From the NCBI GenBank assembly GCA_947247005.1, contig OX365956.1, forward strand, positions 10,870,089-10,934,088: 64,000 nucleotides of DNA, written 5' to 3'. Below are positions 1 to 10,809 of the stretch, piece after piece; the first letter of the stretch is position 1, and each line of letters starts with the position of its first letter. The DNA is from Spisula solida (taxonomy: Eukaryota; Mollusca; Bivalvia; Venerida; Mactridae). The notes below the pieces were generated by a model. It saw only the letters and a program-made list of their open reading frames with translations. It searched no databases and had not been told where the DNA came from. Made by a program: the position numbers and the translations under genes.

Positions 1-845
1 TCAGTTGAGTTCCTTGCTTGAACGCAGATCCACAAATGTCACATTTAAATGGTTTTTCGCCAGTGTGTGTTTTTCTGTGAATCTTCAGAGGAGATGTTTG
101 CTTGAACGCAGATCCACAAATGTCACATTTATATGGTTTATCACCGGTATGTACGGTCATATGAGATTTCATATACCTGTAGTGTGCAAAAGATGATCCA
201 CAAATATTACATTTAAATGGTTTTTCACCAGTATGTATTGACATGTGATCTATCAGGTGAACTTTTTGCGTGAACGCAAATTCACAAATATCACATTTAA
301 ATGGTTTTTCACCAGTATGTATTTTTGTGTGGGTTTTTAGAATATCACCTCGTGTGAATGCAGATCCACAAATATCACATTTAAATGATTTTTCACCATT
401 ATGTATTTTTGTGTGGGTTTTTAGAATATCACCTCGTGTGAATGCAGATCCACAAATATCACATTTAAATGGTGTATCGCCAGTATGTATTTTTGTGTGG
501 GTTTTCAGACTATCACTTCGTGCGAATGCAGATCCACAAATATCACATTTAAAAGGTTTTTCACCGGTATGTATTCTTCTGTGAATCTTTAACTTACTAC
601 TCCGTGTGAATGCACAACCACAAACACCACACATAAATGGTTTTTCACCAGTATGTATTCTTATGTGGGTTTTCAGAATATCACTTCGTGTGAATGCAGA
701 TCCACAAATGTCACATTTAAATGGTTTTTCACCAGTATGTACGATCATATGAGTTTTAAGATTATTGTAGTGTGTGAGTCTTCAGACTTCTTCTTTGTGA
801 AAATGCACGTCCACAAACCTCGCAAAATCGTGAAAGTTCGGCCAT
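1..845 (-). CDS. C2H2 zinc-finger array protein, 5' part, runs off the left edge
   Basis: Read on the minus strand, this is a string of classical C2H2 fingers with the linker HTGEKPFKC and the core CDICGSAFTRSDILKTH. About nine fingers lie between 769 and 1, and the array continues past position 1. Such proteins bind DNA in the nucleus; the target cannot be read from sequence. The first ATG is at 845-843 (context ggaaATGgc) and leads into CEVCGRAFSQRRSLKTH, but that frame stops at TAA 764-762. The rest of the array is one frame over, open from just after TGA 784-782. The junction lacks the linker and CxxC of one finger, as if two half-fingers were joined. It may be a damaged 5' end, an unrecognised intron, or initiation at a later ATG. 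The fingers themselves are intact, with few substitutions in structural residues. Finger identity is certain; the start is not. Confidence 0.88.
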
Positions 846-2764
846 TTCCGTTTGACTCCGGTTAACATACTATTAATATGCATAAAGACCGAGGAATGAC
901 TCTACTGGTGGGTCCAGTTTTATCAAAACACTTACGAACATCTTAAACTTAAGTTCAAACAAGGCTTTATCACAAAGTGGTTAATGGATCTGCCATACTA
1001 ACAATACGACTTGTTTTCAATGCTAGTGTTATGTATTGACCGTTCCCTTACATTTGTATTGACATAATGTGTACTTGTGACCATGGTGACAGGGGGCGAC
1101 CATTTTATAACGTTACCCAAAAATAGTTCTAATACTAGTATCACAGTATGTTGACTCACTGAACCCCAAACCGGAAGTGTATTCACACTAGGCGTTCAGA
1201 TCGTGTTTACCATCTCGGATAGTTCGGATTTTATTTGTTTATTCCTTAGTATTGCATAAAATAAGTGTACTTTATTAGTTACAATGTAGTCTATAAAATA
1301 CTGTTTACGTAGATACCAAACATTCCTGATACAACCCCTTATAATTTTTATTTTAAATTCAAATCACGGTTAGATATTTGTTAAAGCTTGTAAAAAAACG
1401 ACAACTTCTTTGAAAGGTAGTATATTTAGCATTCACAAAGTGTTTAATCATTTTCTACATTGTAAATGAATGTATAACACATCGATACACACTAGCATGG
1501 CTCTGTTGTAACGGATATTTTTTTAGAAAATGTGTTTTTTGGGACATGTATGCCGTTTACACTGTAAGACTAGTAGAAACGTGACTGACCCACTAGTCGC
1601 ATTTTGCAAAATATGGACTGTACGCTAAGCGGCAAAAACAATACGCTTATTCAAACGTATTTTCATTATTTGCATTTAATGTTCTGGTCGACTTTATGAG
1701 GGAATTTATACGAGTACCACGGGAATCACTAGGAATACCGATGGGCGGTCGATACGTAGCAAACACTAGAAAATTCCCCGCAACGAGTAGTCACGTGTGT
1801 GCAGGTGATATTTTAACTTGTTACGAACCGAAAGTCAAGTAGTATATTTTGTAAACAAATCTGCTTTCCCGAAAATTAAGTATGGGTCGTTTGTGTTGAT
1901 GTTTTCAACACGTGATGGGAAATATAAAATATGAATAATATTTAAAAATATTTGGTTTTCTGTCATGATTTGGCTTCTTATGGTCGTAAAAATAAGAAAC
2001 TGATATGGAAAGAAAAATAACCATCTTATTGACGGATACATCATGTGTTACTTTCACGCGAACGTAGGATGACTGATAACTCAGAATAACTATTTTGGTG
2101 TATTACTACACTTAGACACGAGGTGTTTCTACCGGAGACACACGGAAATAACCGAGGTTGGCACCCGTACAACTACCTTTATATTATTTTATATTTACAA
2201 CACACAATGTATATGTCATAGTACTTTATTAGAGGATTCGTCTAATTAGTGTCACTGGTAATTGAATTTTCTAATCCCTACTATATCTGATGCTCTTGTG
2301 CGGAAGGGGCTAATTGGTGTGCTGTCTTTTTATGGTATTGTTAAGCTTCAACTGAGTTCACATAACAACCGCGAGACAATAAGAAACACGATATCTTTGA
2401 GATTATTGTTGTAGCTGATCGATCCGTAATCAAAGAAAAAAACTTCATAGAAACCTGTAAACATGTTTACGATGTTTCGTTCACATAAAGCATATTAAAT
2501 TTTCTTTACCAACTAAGTGTCTGAAATGTTATACCCCGGTCACACCAAACGTCGACTTAATTCAAAACTGCACAGATTCATGTTTTGAGAAATCATCCTT
2601 TAAAGTTCTTAATGTAGACGTCAAAGAAGTACAGGTCGTTTTAGATTACTAGTATGAGGGTTAGTCAAAAAAATGAAAAGGTATGTAAGTGTTCGTCACA
2701 TAATATGGTGAACTATGATAGTTCACTGATGTTATGGCGAATTCCAATATTATATATATGTATA
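846..2764. other. No gene recognised; upstream side of the zinc-finger gene
   Basis: No coding exon or known element could be supported. Around 905-950 there is a stretch (ttttatcaaaacacttacga) resembling the terminal repeats of the MITE pair at 57.7-58.4 kb, so a decayed relative may be present. The promoter of the zinc-finger gene would lie here, but no TATA box was identified with confidence. Confidence 0.3.
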
Positions 2765-2893
2765 ATATATCAAAATAAAAAAATGACGAAATGAGTATCA
2801 AAACTCAATTATTTAATAAAAAAACCCTGGGTTTATTTTGATTAAATAATTGAGTTTTGATACTCATTTCGTCATTTTTTTTTTTGATATATA
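2765..2893. repeat. Long near-perfect palindrome (about 52-bp arms, 23-nt loop)
   Basis: The arm 2765-2817 is the reverse complement of 2841-2893 apart from a few changes in an A/T run. The core is atgacgaaatgagtatcaaa and its complement. The spacer 2818-2840 contains ccctggg. A transcript would fold into a small-RNA-precursor-sized hairpin. It could equally be a small foldback MITE. Confidence 0.85.
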
Positions 2894-3417
2894 CGTTCTG
2901 GGGACGGACATCATTCCTTTCTTGTATAATGTATATATAGTAACTAGATTCCTGTTGCCAGGTAACCAAAGAAGATACTCGAGGGCATGCGTTCACGCTG
3001 TCAGTAGAACAAAAGAGCTATGCTACTTAATATTGTTGTGTAAAAAAATACATATTTTCCCTGAAAGCGGCTCAATTGCTATCTAGGCAGTTGAGTCGGT
3101 TTCAAACAAACACTGACATTTTAATTGGCAAATTTAAAGTTGCATGTAGATATGATCATTCGCGGCTTGAGTGTCGGTGATTTCTCGTTAAATTCGGTCG
3201 AAAAATAGAATACTTACTGTTGTTTCTACTGGCGGTCGTAGCCAAATATTACGTAAAATACCACGTTATAAAGATTTTGTTCTTAAATATTTATATGTCC
3301 ACACTTACCATAGAAAAGAATGAATTTTAAACATTGAATATACAATATTTTCAATCGCTCTGTTGCTTGGACAAAACGCGTATACTATACTGGTGTTCTT
3401 CCCTTGCTTTATTTGCT

Positions 3418-3738
3418 TTTATTTATCCTCGCCTATGGAAATCCATATAGGTGAGGCCCCCAGAAGAGGTTAGTCACAGTTCTTTTCGATAGTGCATGAT
3501 ACAGAAGATGCTCCAGTTCCAGAAGCATACCTGGTTCTTTTACGTGCCGATGTAAAGTATCATACACGGGACCTCGCTTAACGTCTCGTCTGAAAGACTG
3601 TTAGTAACTTTAGTTAAGTTGGGTGGAAAACACTGAAAAGCATTTCTATTTTTGACCGTCTGGAGGAGAGATCGAACCCACAAACTTCGGATCAGTTGTC
3701 AGTAGCTCTTACCACTGGATCACTTGTCCACCCTCTGT
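3418..3738 (-). mobile_element. tRNA-headed SINE, family 1, minus orientation
   Basis: The reverse complement begins ggtggacaagtgatccagtg (A-box-like) and has a B box gggttcgatc about 60 nt on. The body includes cggcacgtaaaagaaccagg, and the 3' end reads gcgaggataaataaaagc. The same head, body and tail recur on the plus strand at 36246-36545, which shows it is dispersed. The head suits RNA polymerase III transcription and LINE-dependent movement. Confidence 0.8.
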
Positions 3739-4001
3739 CCTTCCCTTGCCAGGCAACATTATTTATAAACCTATAACCGATATCGGAATTCCCTTGAAGT
3801 GATTATATTCAACGATGCAGATACATCACCTTTAATACTTCAGACTCCGACACATCAGTAGAAGGACCTTTACTTTAACATTTAATAGAAATCAATTGCC
3901 AGAGCAAATACAAGGAAGATCCTATATGATTTTAAGAGTCGAATACTTTTAAGTCTGGCAATGTAAAAGGATATCCTGTGATACATGTTAACCACATCAA
4001 G

Positions 4002-7000
4002 ATGATTCGTGTTTACGTAATATTCCTCATATTTTCAAGTAAGTTTTTCGATTTTACTTATAAATTATAAATTTCTTTGTAGTTGAGATCTCCTTAAATT
4101 GTTGGTTTAAATGTTTGTTTGTTAAGTTTAAGAAGTTTTAAATCATAAATGTTAATTACATATTAATACTTTATTGCTTGACACCAATAATTAGTTATCA
4201 AGATCCCTGGATGGCCGACGGCCGCCGGAGTTTTGTATATGGCGAAAACCCCTATAGGTGGCCTTCAGACAAACAATATACAGAATGGTTCCGAGTATAA
4301 GAGCTTTGATATTTCCCGTGGAACATGGGTTAAAACTGCAAGGCCCGTGGGTTGTTTAGAGGGTTTTGGCAATAACCTAGAAGTCATAGTGTGCATCTGC
4401 TTACAGAGCCAGCTTGTACTCGAATCTGTTGAACCATGTGAGGGCGGACTACAATGGTCTGACAAAGCCTGTAATCACAGAAAGAAAGTAGAAATGTCTT
4501 ACTATTGATGGCAACATTATTAATATAACTTATTATGCTTTATATAACTCTATTAGTGTATACACGGTAGTGATCCTAGTCTGTCTATACAGACCCTGTG
4601 GTAACTGAAGGAGACAACACATCAGCCTACTCTTTTTTCATGAAATTATTTCCCTCTGTACCCTCAAACATAAGAGATAATCAAGCCCAAAATAAAATAT
4701 AGCTTAAATTGAAAATAAAGTTATGATTATTGATTGAAAAAGTATTATCTAGTCGGGTAGCCAGACTATAGTGATACCAATGCATCATTTCTCAGTACAG
4801 TCGGAGAATCGTACTGTTTTCATATAGCTTTAACTGAACTTATAACTTATAGACCGGACGGTACATAGATGTCGTGAGAAGCGGTGTATATGGATTACGA
4901 CCGTGTATACAACCATTCATTGTTTTATGTTATTATTCCCCCGCAGAAGGCGAAGGGATGTAGTTATTATGTAATAGTATGCGTCCGTCTTTCTGTCCTT
5001 CTGTCCGTCCGTCCCATAATTTGTCCGGAGCATAACTCTGAGCATAACTCTGAGCATAACTCTGAGCATAACTCTGAGCATAACTCTGAGCATAACTCTT
5101 TAACTATTTGAGGTATTGACTTGAAACTTGGTATGTAAATAGATGGCAACTAGGAGAAGTGCAGTGACTAAGAACCATAACGCTAAATGGTCCAGTTTTG
5201 AAATTATCTCCCCTTGTTTATTTTTTAAATATTTTTTAAATATTTTTTGTCCATAGCGTAACTCTAAAACTATTTAAGACATTGCTTTGAAACTTTATAT
5301 AAGACTAGATGGCAATTAGGAGAAGTGCAGTGACCAAAAACCATAACTCTATGTAGTCCAGTTTTGAAATTATCTCCCTTTGTTTAATTTTAAGGTAACT
5401 TTTTGTCCAGACATATTCCTGAGGGTCATGGGTTCAAACCTCACTGGGAGCATGTTTTAAAGTGTTTATGTATTGTTTTGTATTTGAAACATGCATTTAT
5501 ACACGGTTATATGGTGGAAACTATTTTTCAAAAATGTTTTGTTTATCACAGGAATTTATACATCGTTAAGCATGAAATATGGGGGGGGGGGGGGGAGGTT
5601 TGGTCAAACAAAAGGTTATATCTTGATAATTTCATGGTGAACCTGTATTTTATTTGGTCTAAATATGTGCCAAACAGTATCAAAAAAGTGTTTTTGGTTA
5701 TTTGATAGTGATATATGCCCATTGATTGGAGATTTATTTAGGAATTTAGACATAATATATTTTTATATGAAAAAAATCACAAAATTTTACACCTATGTTG
5801 GTATATACATGTATATGAACATAACTATCTTAAATTGCATCTTCTGCTAGTTATTGCTTTTGTTTTTATTAATATAAATTTAGGCTTATGGGAAATCATT
5901 TAATTTTAAAAATTAAATTAAATTTGATGATTGTATAGACCTTTTGTCCGTATAATCCTCACATTTTTTCGACAAATTGCAAATTTGGGAATGATAAACC
6001 AAAAAATATTTTCAAAACCTGTGGTTAGAATTTTTTCATATTTCACATTACTCTTGCTTAGTATGTGTAGTAATATAAAAATGATAAAGCGTCAACATTT
6101 GAAGATGTCTGTATTACACTCACGCTGCCTTAACCAAACAAGTAATGATATTTCCCTTGATGTAATGTCCTTACATTGCCCCTTCTTTTGAACGCTGTCT
6201 AGTTCCAATTCATTAATTAACTCACTTTATTTATTTTCGCTAACATCTCTTACCTTCTTTTTCTATCTAGTCCTGTTTCTATTTAACACCCATTAGTGGC
6301 AAACACATACGGCTGGGGATGGCTATGTGATCGTGACTTTTGTTATTGAATATCTTATTGTATTTTAGACTTCTATGGCACTAGTGTAACCGGTCATACT
6401 CCAATAACTACATGGCCGCTTTACTATAAACAACCGACAACAGAAATCCAACAAATGTCTAGTGTGTACGATACTTGTCCTGGACCACAAGGTCAGCTTC
6501 ATTCGTCATTGAACTATAACGGACTCCACTTACACGGAACGAGCGGTTCATACGTTGATCTAACCATTGGGGATATAGATATAAGCGAGGAATTCTCATT
6601 TCTTGTTTTTGCTAAGCCGCAAAATTCCGTCGGAGGGACGATATTCCACTACCGAGCCGACACAAGCTCAAGTGACGTCATCGCCGAAATCATGCTTGCT
6701 TACAATACAACTCATGCAGTGTTATCGGTGCGAGGGGCGTCGGGGCAGAATTTAGGGGAAACGAAGAAATCCCTTAACTCTCTTGACTTTATGGATGATT
6801 GGCTAGGGTTTGTGGCACGATACGATGGCAATAAAGGTAAACTAGGACTGGTAGTACAGAATCATGGAAAGGTGGACATAACATTGACCGGTATACCAGA
6901 ATTTGGACAACCAGGGACTATCCGAGTTGGAGCTTCGTTTGATAATAGTTCACCAGGTTTCCATGGGGATATTATATGCTTCAACTTGTTCGACGCTAGG

Positions 7001-9132
7001 ATTAAAGACAATGAATTTTATAGCACGATGCAGGAATGTTTACCGTCCAACTGGCCTCCAGCAGGTAACTACTAGTATGGTTTCAGTCATTTTATTTCAT
7101 TCAATCTGTCATTTATGTTAGTTTCCAGTTGTGGCTTCGCTTTTATAATATAATAGTGAAAATGCGAACTACATCTTTGTAGTCAGTATAAGGCTGCGTT
7201 GAATATTGCTGGGTGAGTTGGTTGGTGGTATGTTTGACTAACTGAGGCGGTATGGGTATCGGAATAGGTTATTCATTTATGCTTGAACCTTTTCTGTTTG
7301 TCATTGTGACTTTTCTAGCACCTGTAGTCTGTGTTGTTCCTTGTAACTTGTTCCAGCACCTGTAGTCTGTGTTGTTCCTTGTGACTTGTTCTAGCACCTG
7401 TAGTCTGTGTTGTTCCTTGTGACTTGTTCTAGCACCTGTAGTCTGTGTTGTTCCTTGTGACTTGTTCTAGCACCTGTAGTCTGTGTTGTTCCTTGTGACT
7501 TGTTCTAGCACCTGTAGTCTGTGTTGTTCCTTGTGACTTGTTCTAGCACCTGTAGTCTGTGTTGTTCCTTGTGACTTGTTCTAGCACCTGTAGTCTGTGT
7601 TGTTCCTTGTGACTTGTTCTAGCACCTGTGGTCTGTGTTGTTCCTTGTGACTTGTTCTAGCACCTGTGGTCTGTGTTGTTCCTTGTTTCGCTTCGTGGGT
7701 TAAATTAGTGCCTTTCGGGATCTTCTGGTTTTGCCTATTGTTGTCTTTCCTGTCCGATGTGTTATCATTTTTGAAATTCAGCTTTTTAGACAACTGGCAC
7801 TTGGACTTTCGACTTTTTTTAAAGCTGAAACTTGGTCTTTCAGCGAGCGGTAAAGTTCATTTCTCATTCAGTTGTGTGTTGGGCTTTGTACCGTGTAATT
7901 GTGGTATGTGATGTTTATATGTTTTCTGTGATCGGCTGTTTAAAAAAGATAATAGAAAATCGGACAGGGAAGGCAGCACTCAACTTAACAGCCGAGCACA
8001 AAAAAACATAAAAACATCACATACCACAATTTACACGACACAATGCCAAACACATACCTGAACGAAAAATGAACTTAAAAGCTGAATGACAAAGTTTCAG
8101 CTGTAAATATGAATGCTGCCTTCCCGGTCCGATTTTCTATTATCTTTATTAACAGCCTAATGTCAATTGATTGATATTAAACTAGATGGCTATAAAGGAG
8201 CTCCGAACGTTTGTACCAAAATGTCCGCCATTTATCTTGAATTTTGTCAAATTTGTCTGAAGATCACTCGGCCGTAACAACAACCAAACAAAAACAAATA
8301 ACCAGTACAAACCATGTATTTAGAGTGCTACTGCCTTTCTCTTACAGTAACAAACCATGTATTTAGAGTGCTACTGCCTTTCTCTTACAGTAACAAACCA
8401 TGTATTTAGAGTGCTACTGCCTTTCTCTTACAGTAACAAACCATGTATTTAGAGTGCTACTGCCTTTCTCTTACAGTAACAAACCATGTATTTAGAGTGC
8501 TACTGTCTTTCTCTTACAGTAACAAACCATGTATTTAGAGTGCTACTGCCTTTCTCTTACAGTAACAAACCATGTATTTAGAGTGCTACTGTCTTTCTCT
8601 TACAGTAACAAACCATGTATTTAGAGTGCTACTGTCTTTCTCTTACAGTAACAAACCATGTATTTAGAGTGCTACTGCCTTTCTCTTACAGTAACAAACC
8701 ATGTATTTAGAGTGCTACTGTCTTTCTCTTACAGTAACAAACCATGTATTTAGAGTGCTACTGCCTTTCTCTTACAGTAACAAACCATGTATTTAGAGTG
8801 CTACTGCCTTTCTCTTACAGTGACAAACCATGTATTTAGAGTGCTACTGCCTTTCTCTTACAGTGACAAACCAAGCATGTGAAAGTCAAAGTGGGTATTT
8901 TGAAATCGTTCAACATAATTCAGGCGTTGATTCGTCGTACCCAGCACTGAAGGAACATATTACACCATCTCGTTTAAAATGTGCGATGTTGTGTGAAAGA
9001 CTGGAGCAATGTGTTTCATTTACTTTGAACGTAAATACCGGAGCATGTCTGTTGTATGATCATGACTATACGTCAAGTGTTGTAGCGAGTGATGGTGTTC
9101 ACTATTACAGAAATAAGAATACATGTTGTTAA
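4002..9132 (+). CDS. Secreted LamG-like plus PAN/Apple domain protein, 3 exons
   Basis: Exons are 4002-4038, 6369-7064 and 8864-9132 (1002 nt, 333 aa). Exon 1 encodes a signal peptide (MIRVYVIFLIFS) and ends at donor gtaagt. Exon 2 follows ttttag and encodes a concanavalin/LamG-like beta-sandwich of about 230 aa (key stretches YVDLTIGDIDIS, SVGGTIFHYRAD and FHGDIICFNLFDARI). Exon 3 follows ttctcttacag and encodes a PAN/Apple domain of about 88 aa with regularly spaced cysteines, ending CC-stop. Phases agree at both junctions (A/AC and G/TG). The product is expected to be extracellular, binding glycan or protein; the ligand is unknown. A candidate polyadenylation signal aataaa lies at 9622-9627. 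The gene converges on the minus-strand VWDE-like gene, whose stop is 720 bp away. Intron 2 is almost entirely repeats. Confidence 0.85.
4195..4508 (+). CDS. Candidate alternative terminal exon of the LamG-PAN gene
   Basis: After the exon 1 donor, a possible acceptor (aataattag) at 4194 opens a frame that joins exon 1 in the right phase (A+TT). It stays open for about 104 codons to TGA 4506-4508. It would give a signal peptide followed by about 100 residues with several cysteines (CLEGFGNN, VCICLQSQL, EPCEGGLQWSDKAC). I recognise no domain. The intron would be only 156 bp and the polypyrimidine tract is poor. It may be an alternative short secreted product, a relic exon, or chance. Confidence 0.35.
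4930..5400 (+). repeat. Dispersed repeat with internal 12-bp tandem
   Basis: A run of tccgtccgtc-type sequence (4983-5012) is followed by gagcataactct repeated about six times (5029-5100). Two half-copies of a longer unit follow, sharing aactaggagaagtgcagtga/aattaggagaagtgcagtga and gaaattatctccc. I have the impression that such sequence is widespread in bivalve genomes. No coding potential. Confidence 0.65.
5401..6368. other. Intron 1 remainder of the LamG-PAN gene; no exon seen
   Basis: AT-rich intronic sequence with a 15-nt G run at 5581-5595. Open frames are short and show no domain. The 3' end supplies the acceptor of exon 2 (tgtattttag). Confidence 0.6.
6369..7064 (+). CDS. Exon 2 of the LamG-PAN gene: LamG/jelly-roll domain
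   Basis: This exon holds a whole beta-sandwich domain of about 230 residues. It starts after ttttag with phase 2 bases AC and ends GCA-G before gtaact. The pattern of alternating hydrophobic strands, one early Cys (DTCPGPQGQ) and two late Cys (DIICFNLF, MQECLPSN) suits the LamG/pentraxin-like superfamily. Family assignment is from pattern only. Confidence 0.75.
7308..7690. repeat. 38-bp minisatellite, about 10 copies
   Basis: The unit contains cttgttctagcacctgtag and tctgtgttgttccttgtg. Copies differ at one or two positions. It lies in intron 2 of the LamG-PAN gene. Each unit carries ttgttctag, itself acceptor-like, upstream of the true acceptor. Confidence 0.9.
7934..8156. mobile_element. 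MITE-like member of dispersed family X
   Basis: Terminal inverted repeats of about 42 bp: the left begins ggctgtttaaaaaagataat and the right ends attatctttattaacagcc. Both include tcggacagggaaggcag or its complement. The interior (7977-8110) is also inverted relative to the left flank (about 7800-7940), so two copies appear to sit head to head. Related ends occur at 18285, 19875, 22462 and 32030. Confidence 0.75.
8306..8863 (+). repeat. 43-bp minisatellite made of the exon 3 splice acceptor, 13 copies
   Basis: The unit ends gcctttctcttacag and begins taacaaaccatgtatttaga. The AG dinucleotides fall every 43 nt from 8347 back-counted from 8863, giving 13 copies; only the last is followed by the PAN-domain coding sequence. 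The first bases of the exon (tgacaaacca) match the start of the unit (taacaaacca), so the array duplicates the intron/exon junction. Variation is limited to ctgcc/ctgtc and a few bases. Confidence 0.95.
8864..9132 (+). CDS. Exon 3 of the LamG-PAN gene: PAN/Apple domain and stop
   Basis: About 88 residues with the cysteine layout of PAN/Apple domains: QACESQSGYF at the start, KCAMLCERLEQCVSF in the middle and ACLLYDHDY later, ending NTCC before TAA 9130-9132. PAN domains typically mediate protein or carbohydrate binding outside the cell. Confidence 0.8.
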
Positions 9133-9851
9133 CTGTCCTCTCCATAGGGGTAAGTATCGACCTGCACGACACGTTTACTATTTTGGCGTATGTTCGAATG
9201 TCTTCGGATTATGTTGTACGCGTAACACGTGAGTATTACTAAAACTTCCGGTTACGTGAACATGGCGGTCATTAAAATTTGAAGCTAGTAAAGCCAGTAA
9301 AAAAAGTCTGCGATTTGGGCCTTAAACATGTTTATTTTATGTCTGCGTTTTTTATTTCCGTGACATGCAAGAAAATTGGAAATTAATTTATGCGGGTTGC
9401 ATAACAAAAGATCGCAGGATTAATCCGCTATACGGTAAGAAATTTATTTGTACATTATGATTCTTTGCTAACAATGTCCTTATAAATTCATTCTTTGTTT
9501 GGTAATTTAAATGTGTTATCTATATGATAAAGTAATACACGTTTAAGGTACTTATTGCTTATTTTGTACGTCAGCAAATAATTCGTTGTCATAAAAGTTT
9601 ACAAATGGATAAATTTCGTGGAATAAAGCGAAACATGTAACAAAGGATGCATACAGCAGTTTCGGGTTTTTTCTTTTTCATGAATTTGTTCGATTTCATA
9701 AACAAAATATCATGTTATAGCAGCAAACACAAAAACACTATACTTAAACTGCAAGTTTTTTCAAATTCGCATGTTCAAGGGCAGATCGATTGTATCTGTG
9801 AAATTGACGAAAATTACACAACAACGAAAACTATGTCTTTACTGTAATCGA
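9133..9851. other. Convergent 3' intergenic region
   Basis: No exon is seen between the two convergent genes. Candidate polyadenylation signals are aataaa at 9622-9627 for the plus-strand gene and the complement of tttatt at 9443-9448 for the minus-strand gene. The two transcripts may therefore overlap at their 3' ends. Confidence 0.4.
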
Positions 9852-10809
9852 TTATTTTGGGAAAGCTGGACCGAAAATCCATGGCTTGTTTCCACATTGG
9901 TCCAAGTGATTACAGTTAACACATTGATTCTTGTGTTCCGCACCACACTGACACGCCAACAAATAATCGATATCCAAGTTGCAGCAAGCACAATCAAACT
10001 TGTTAGCGTCATATCTACATTCACAGTCGTTCAATGCCAAAGTATAGCCATCTAGGCCGAAAATAGGTCCTGGTTTAGCTGAAAACGTTAAATAACAATG
10101 GCTCCGTCAGTCGATTCGATTTAATTGATGTAATCGATATCGATATGTCAAGACGATTTATGGACCAAATAGATTCCTTCAAAAGTAACCAACTTAATAC
10201 TATATATTTCACTCCAAAAGTCTGTGCAACAAAGCAATGGCAACACCTTTTTATGGTAATGGTGCAACTGTTGGCTTTATTGAGAGAACTAATAGCTCCA
10301 TCGAAGGATGAGCTAAACGATTACTACAGGGGTACTTAAAACTGCTTATAATAACAGAATGATGCGTATGGAAAAGACGTTTAAAGAGAATGTATCACAT
10401 GGAATTGGACTCGAGTGTTCGGTGGTTTAAATGTCCACTTCTAGAACAAGAGGTTGAAAGTCTGCTGCCATGCCGCCTTAAATAAATACCGTTAAATGGC
10501 TAATGAATAGCTTCCTGATTGACAACAAATGTTCAAATTAGTATGACTTTCGGAACATTAAACATATATATATATATTCGGGGAAATAAGCACTCCAAGT
10601 TTGAACCAATACTGTCAGTGGGATACCAAGCCTATACATTTTACCCATATGCAAGCGACATTAGATACTTACGAGTACCACAACTGGCTTTATCCCGGCA
10701 TGCTACACATTGAAATTGATTTGGTGCAGGACATTGACAACCATCTACGTCACAACATGCACATGTGGTCTGTGTTGGGTCATGCGCACACGCACATCCG
10801 GTTTTAGAA
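9852..10809 (-). CDS. VWDE-like: VWDE-like exons 22-23: twin ten-cysteine modules and stop
   Basis: Exon 22 (10809-10673) contains CACAHDPTQTTCACC, then CQCPAPNQFQCVACRDKASC. Exon 23 (10078-9852) contains CECRYDANKFDCACC, then ACQCGAEHKNQCVNC and NHLDQCG. Both follow C-x-C-x8-C-A-C-C-x(n)-C-Q-C-x7-C-V-x-C-x5-C-G, with n of 4 and 8. Each module sits in its own exon, so exon duplication is likely. The protein ends PWIFGPAFPK before TAA 9854-9852. I do not recognise the module as a named domain. Confidence 0.85.

Noticed and set aside
5..865. Open frames on the plus strand across the zinc-finger array
   Set aside because: They are antisense shadows of the repeated finger-coding sequence; the minus frame has the CxxC...HxxxH motifs.
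3650..3738. True tRNA gene
   Set aside because: Has A and B box-like motifs but no full cloverleaf, and is followed by a SINE body repeated elsewhere.
8306..8863. CRISPR-like array
   Set aside because: Direct tandem with no spacers, in a eukaryotic intron; the unit is a splice junction.
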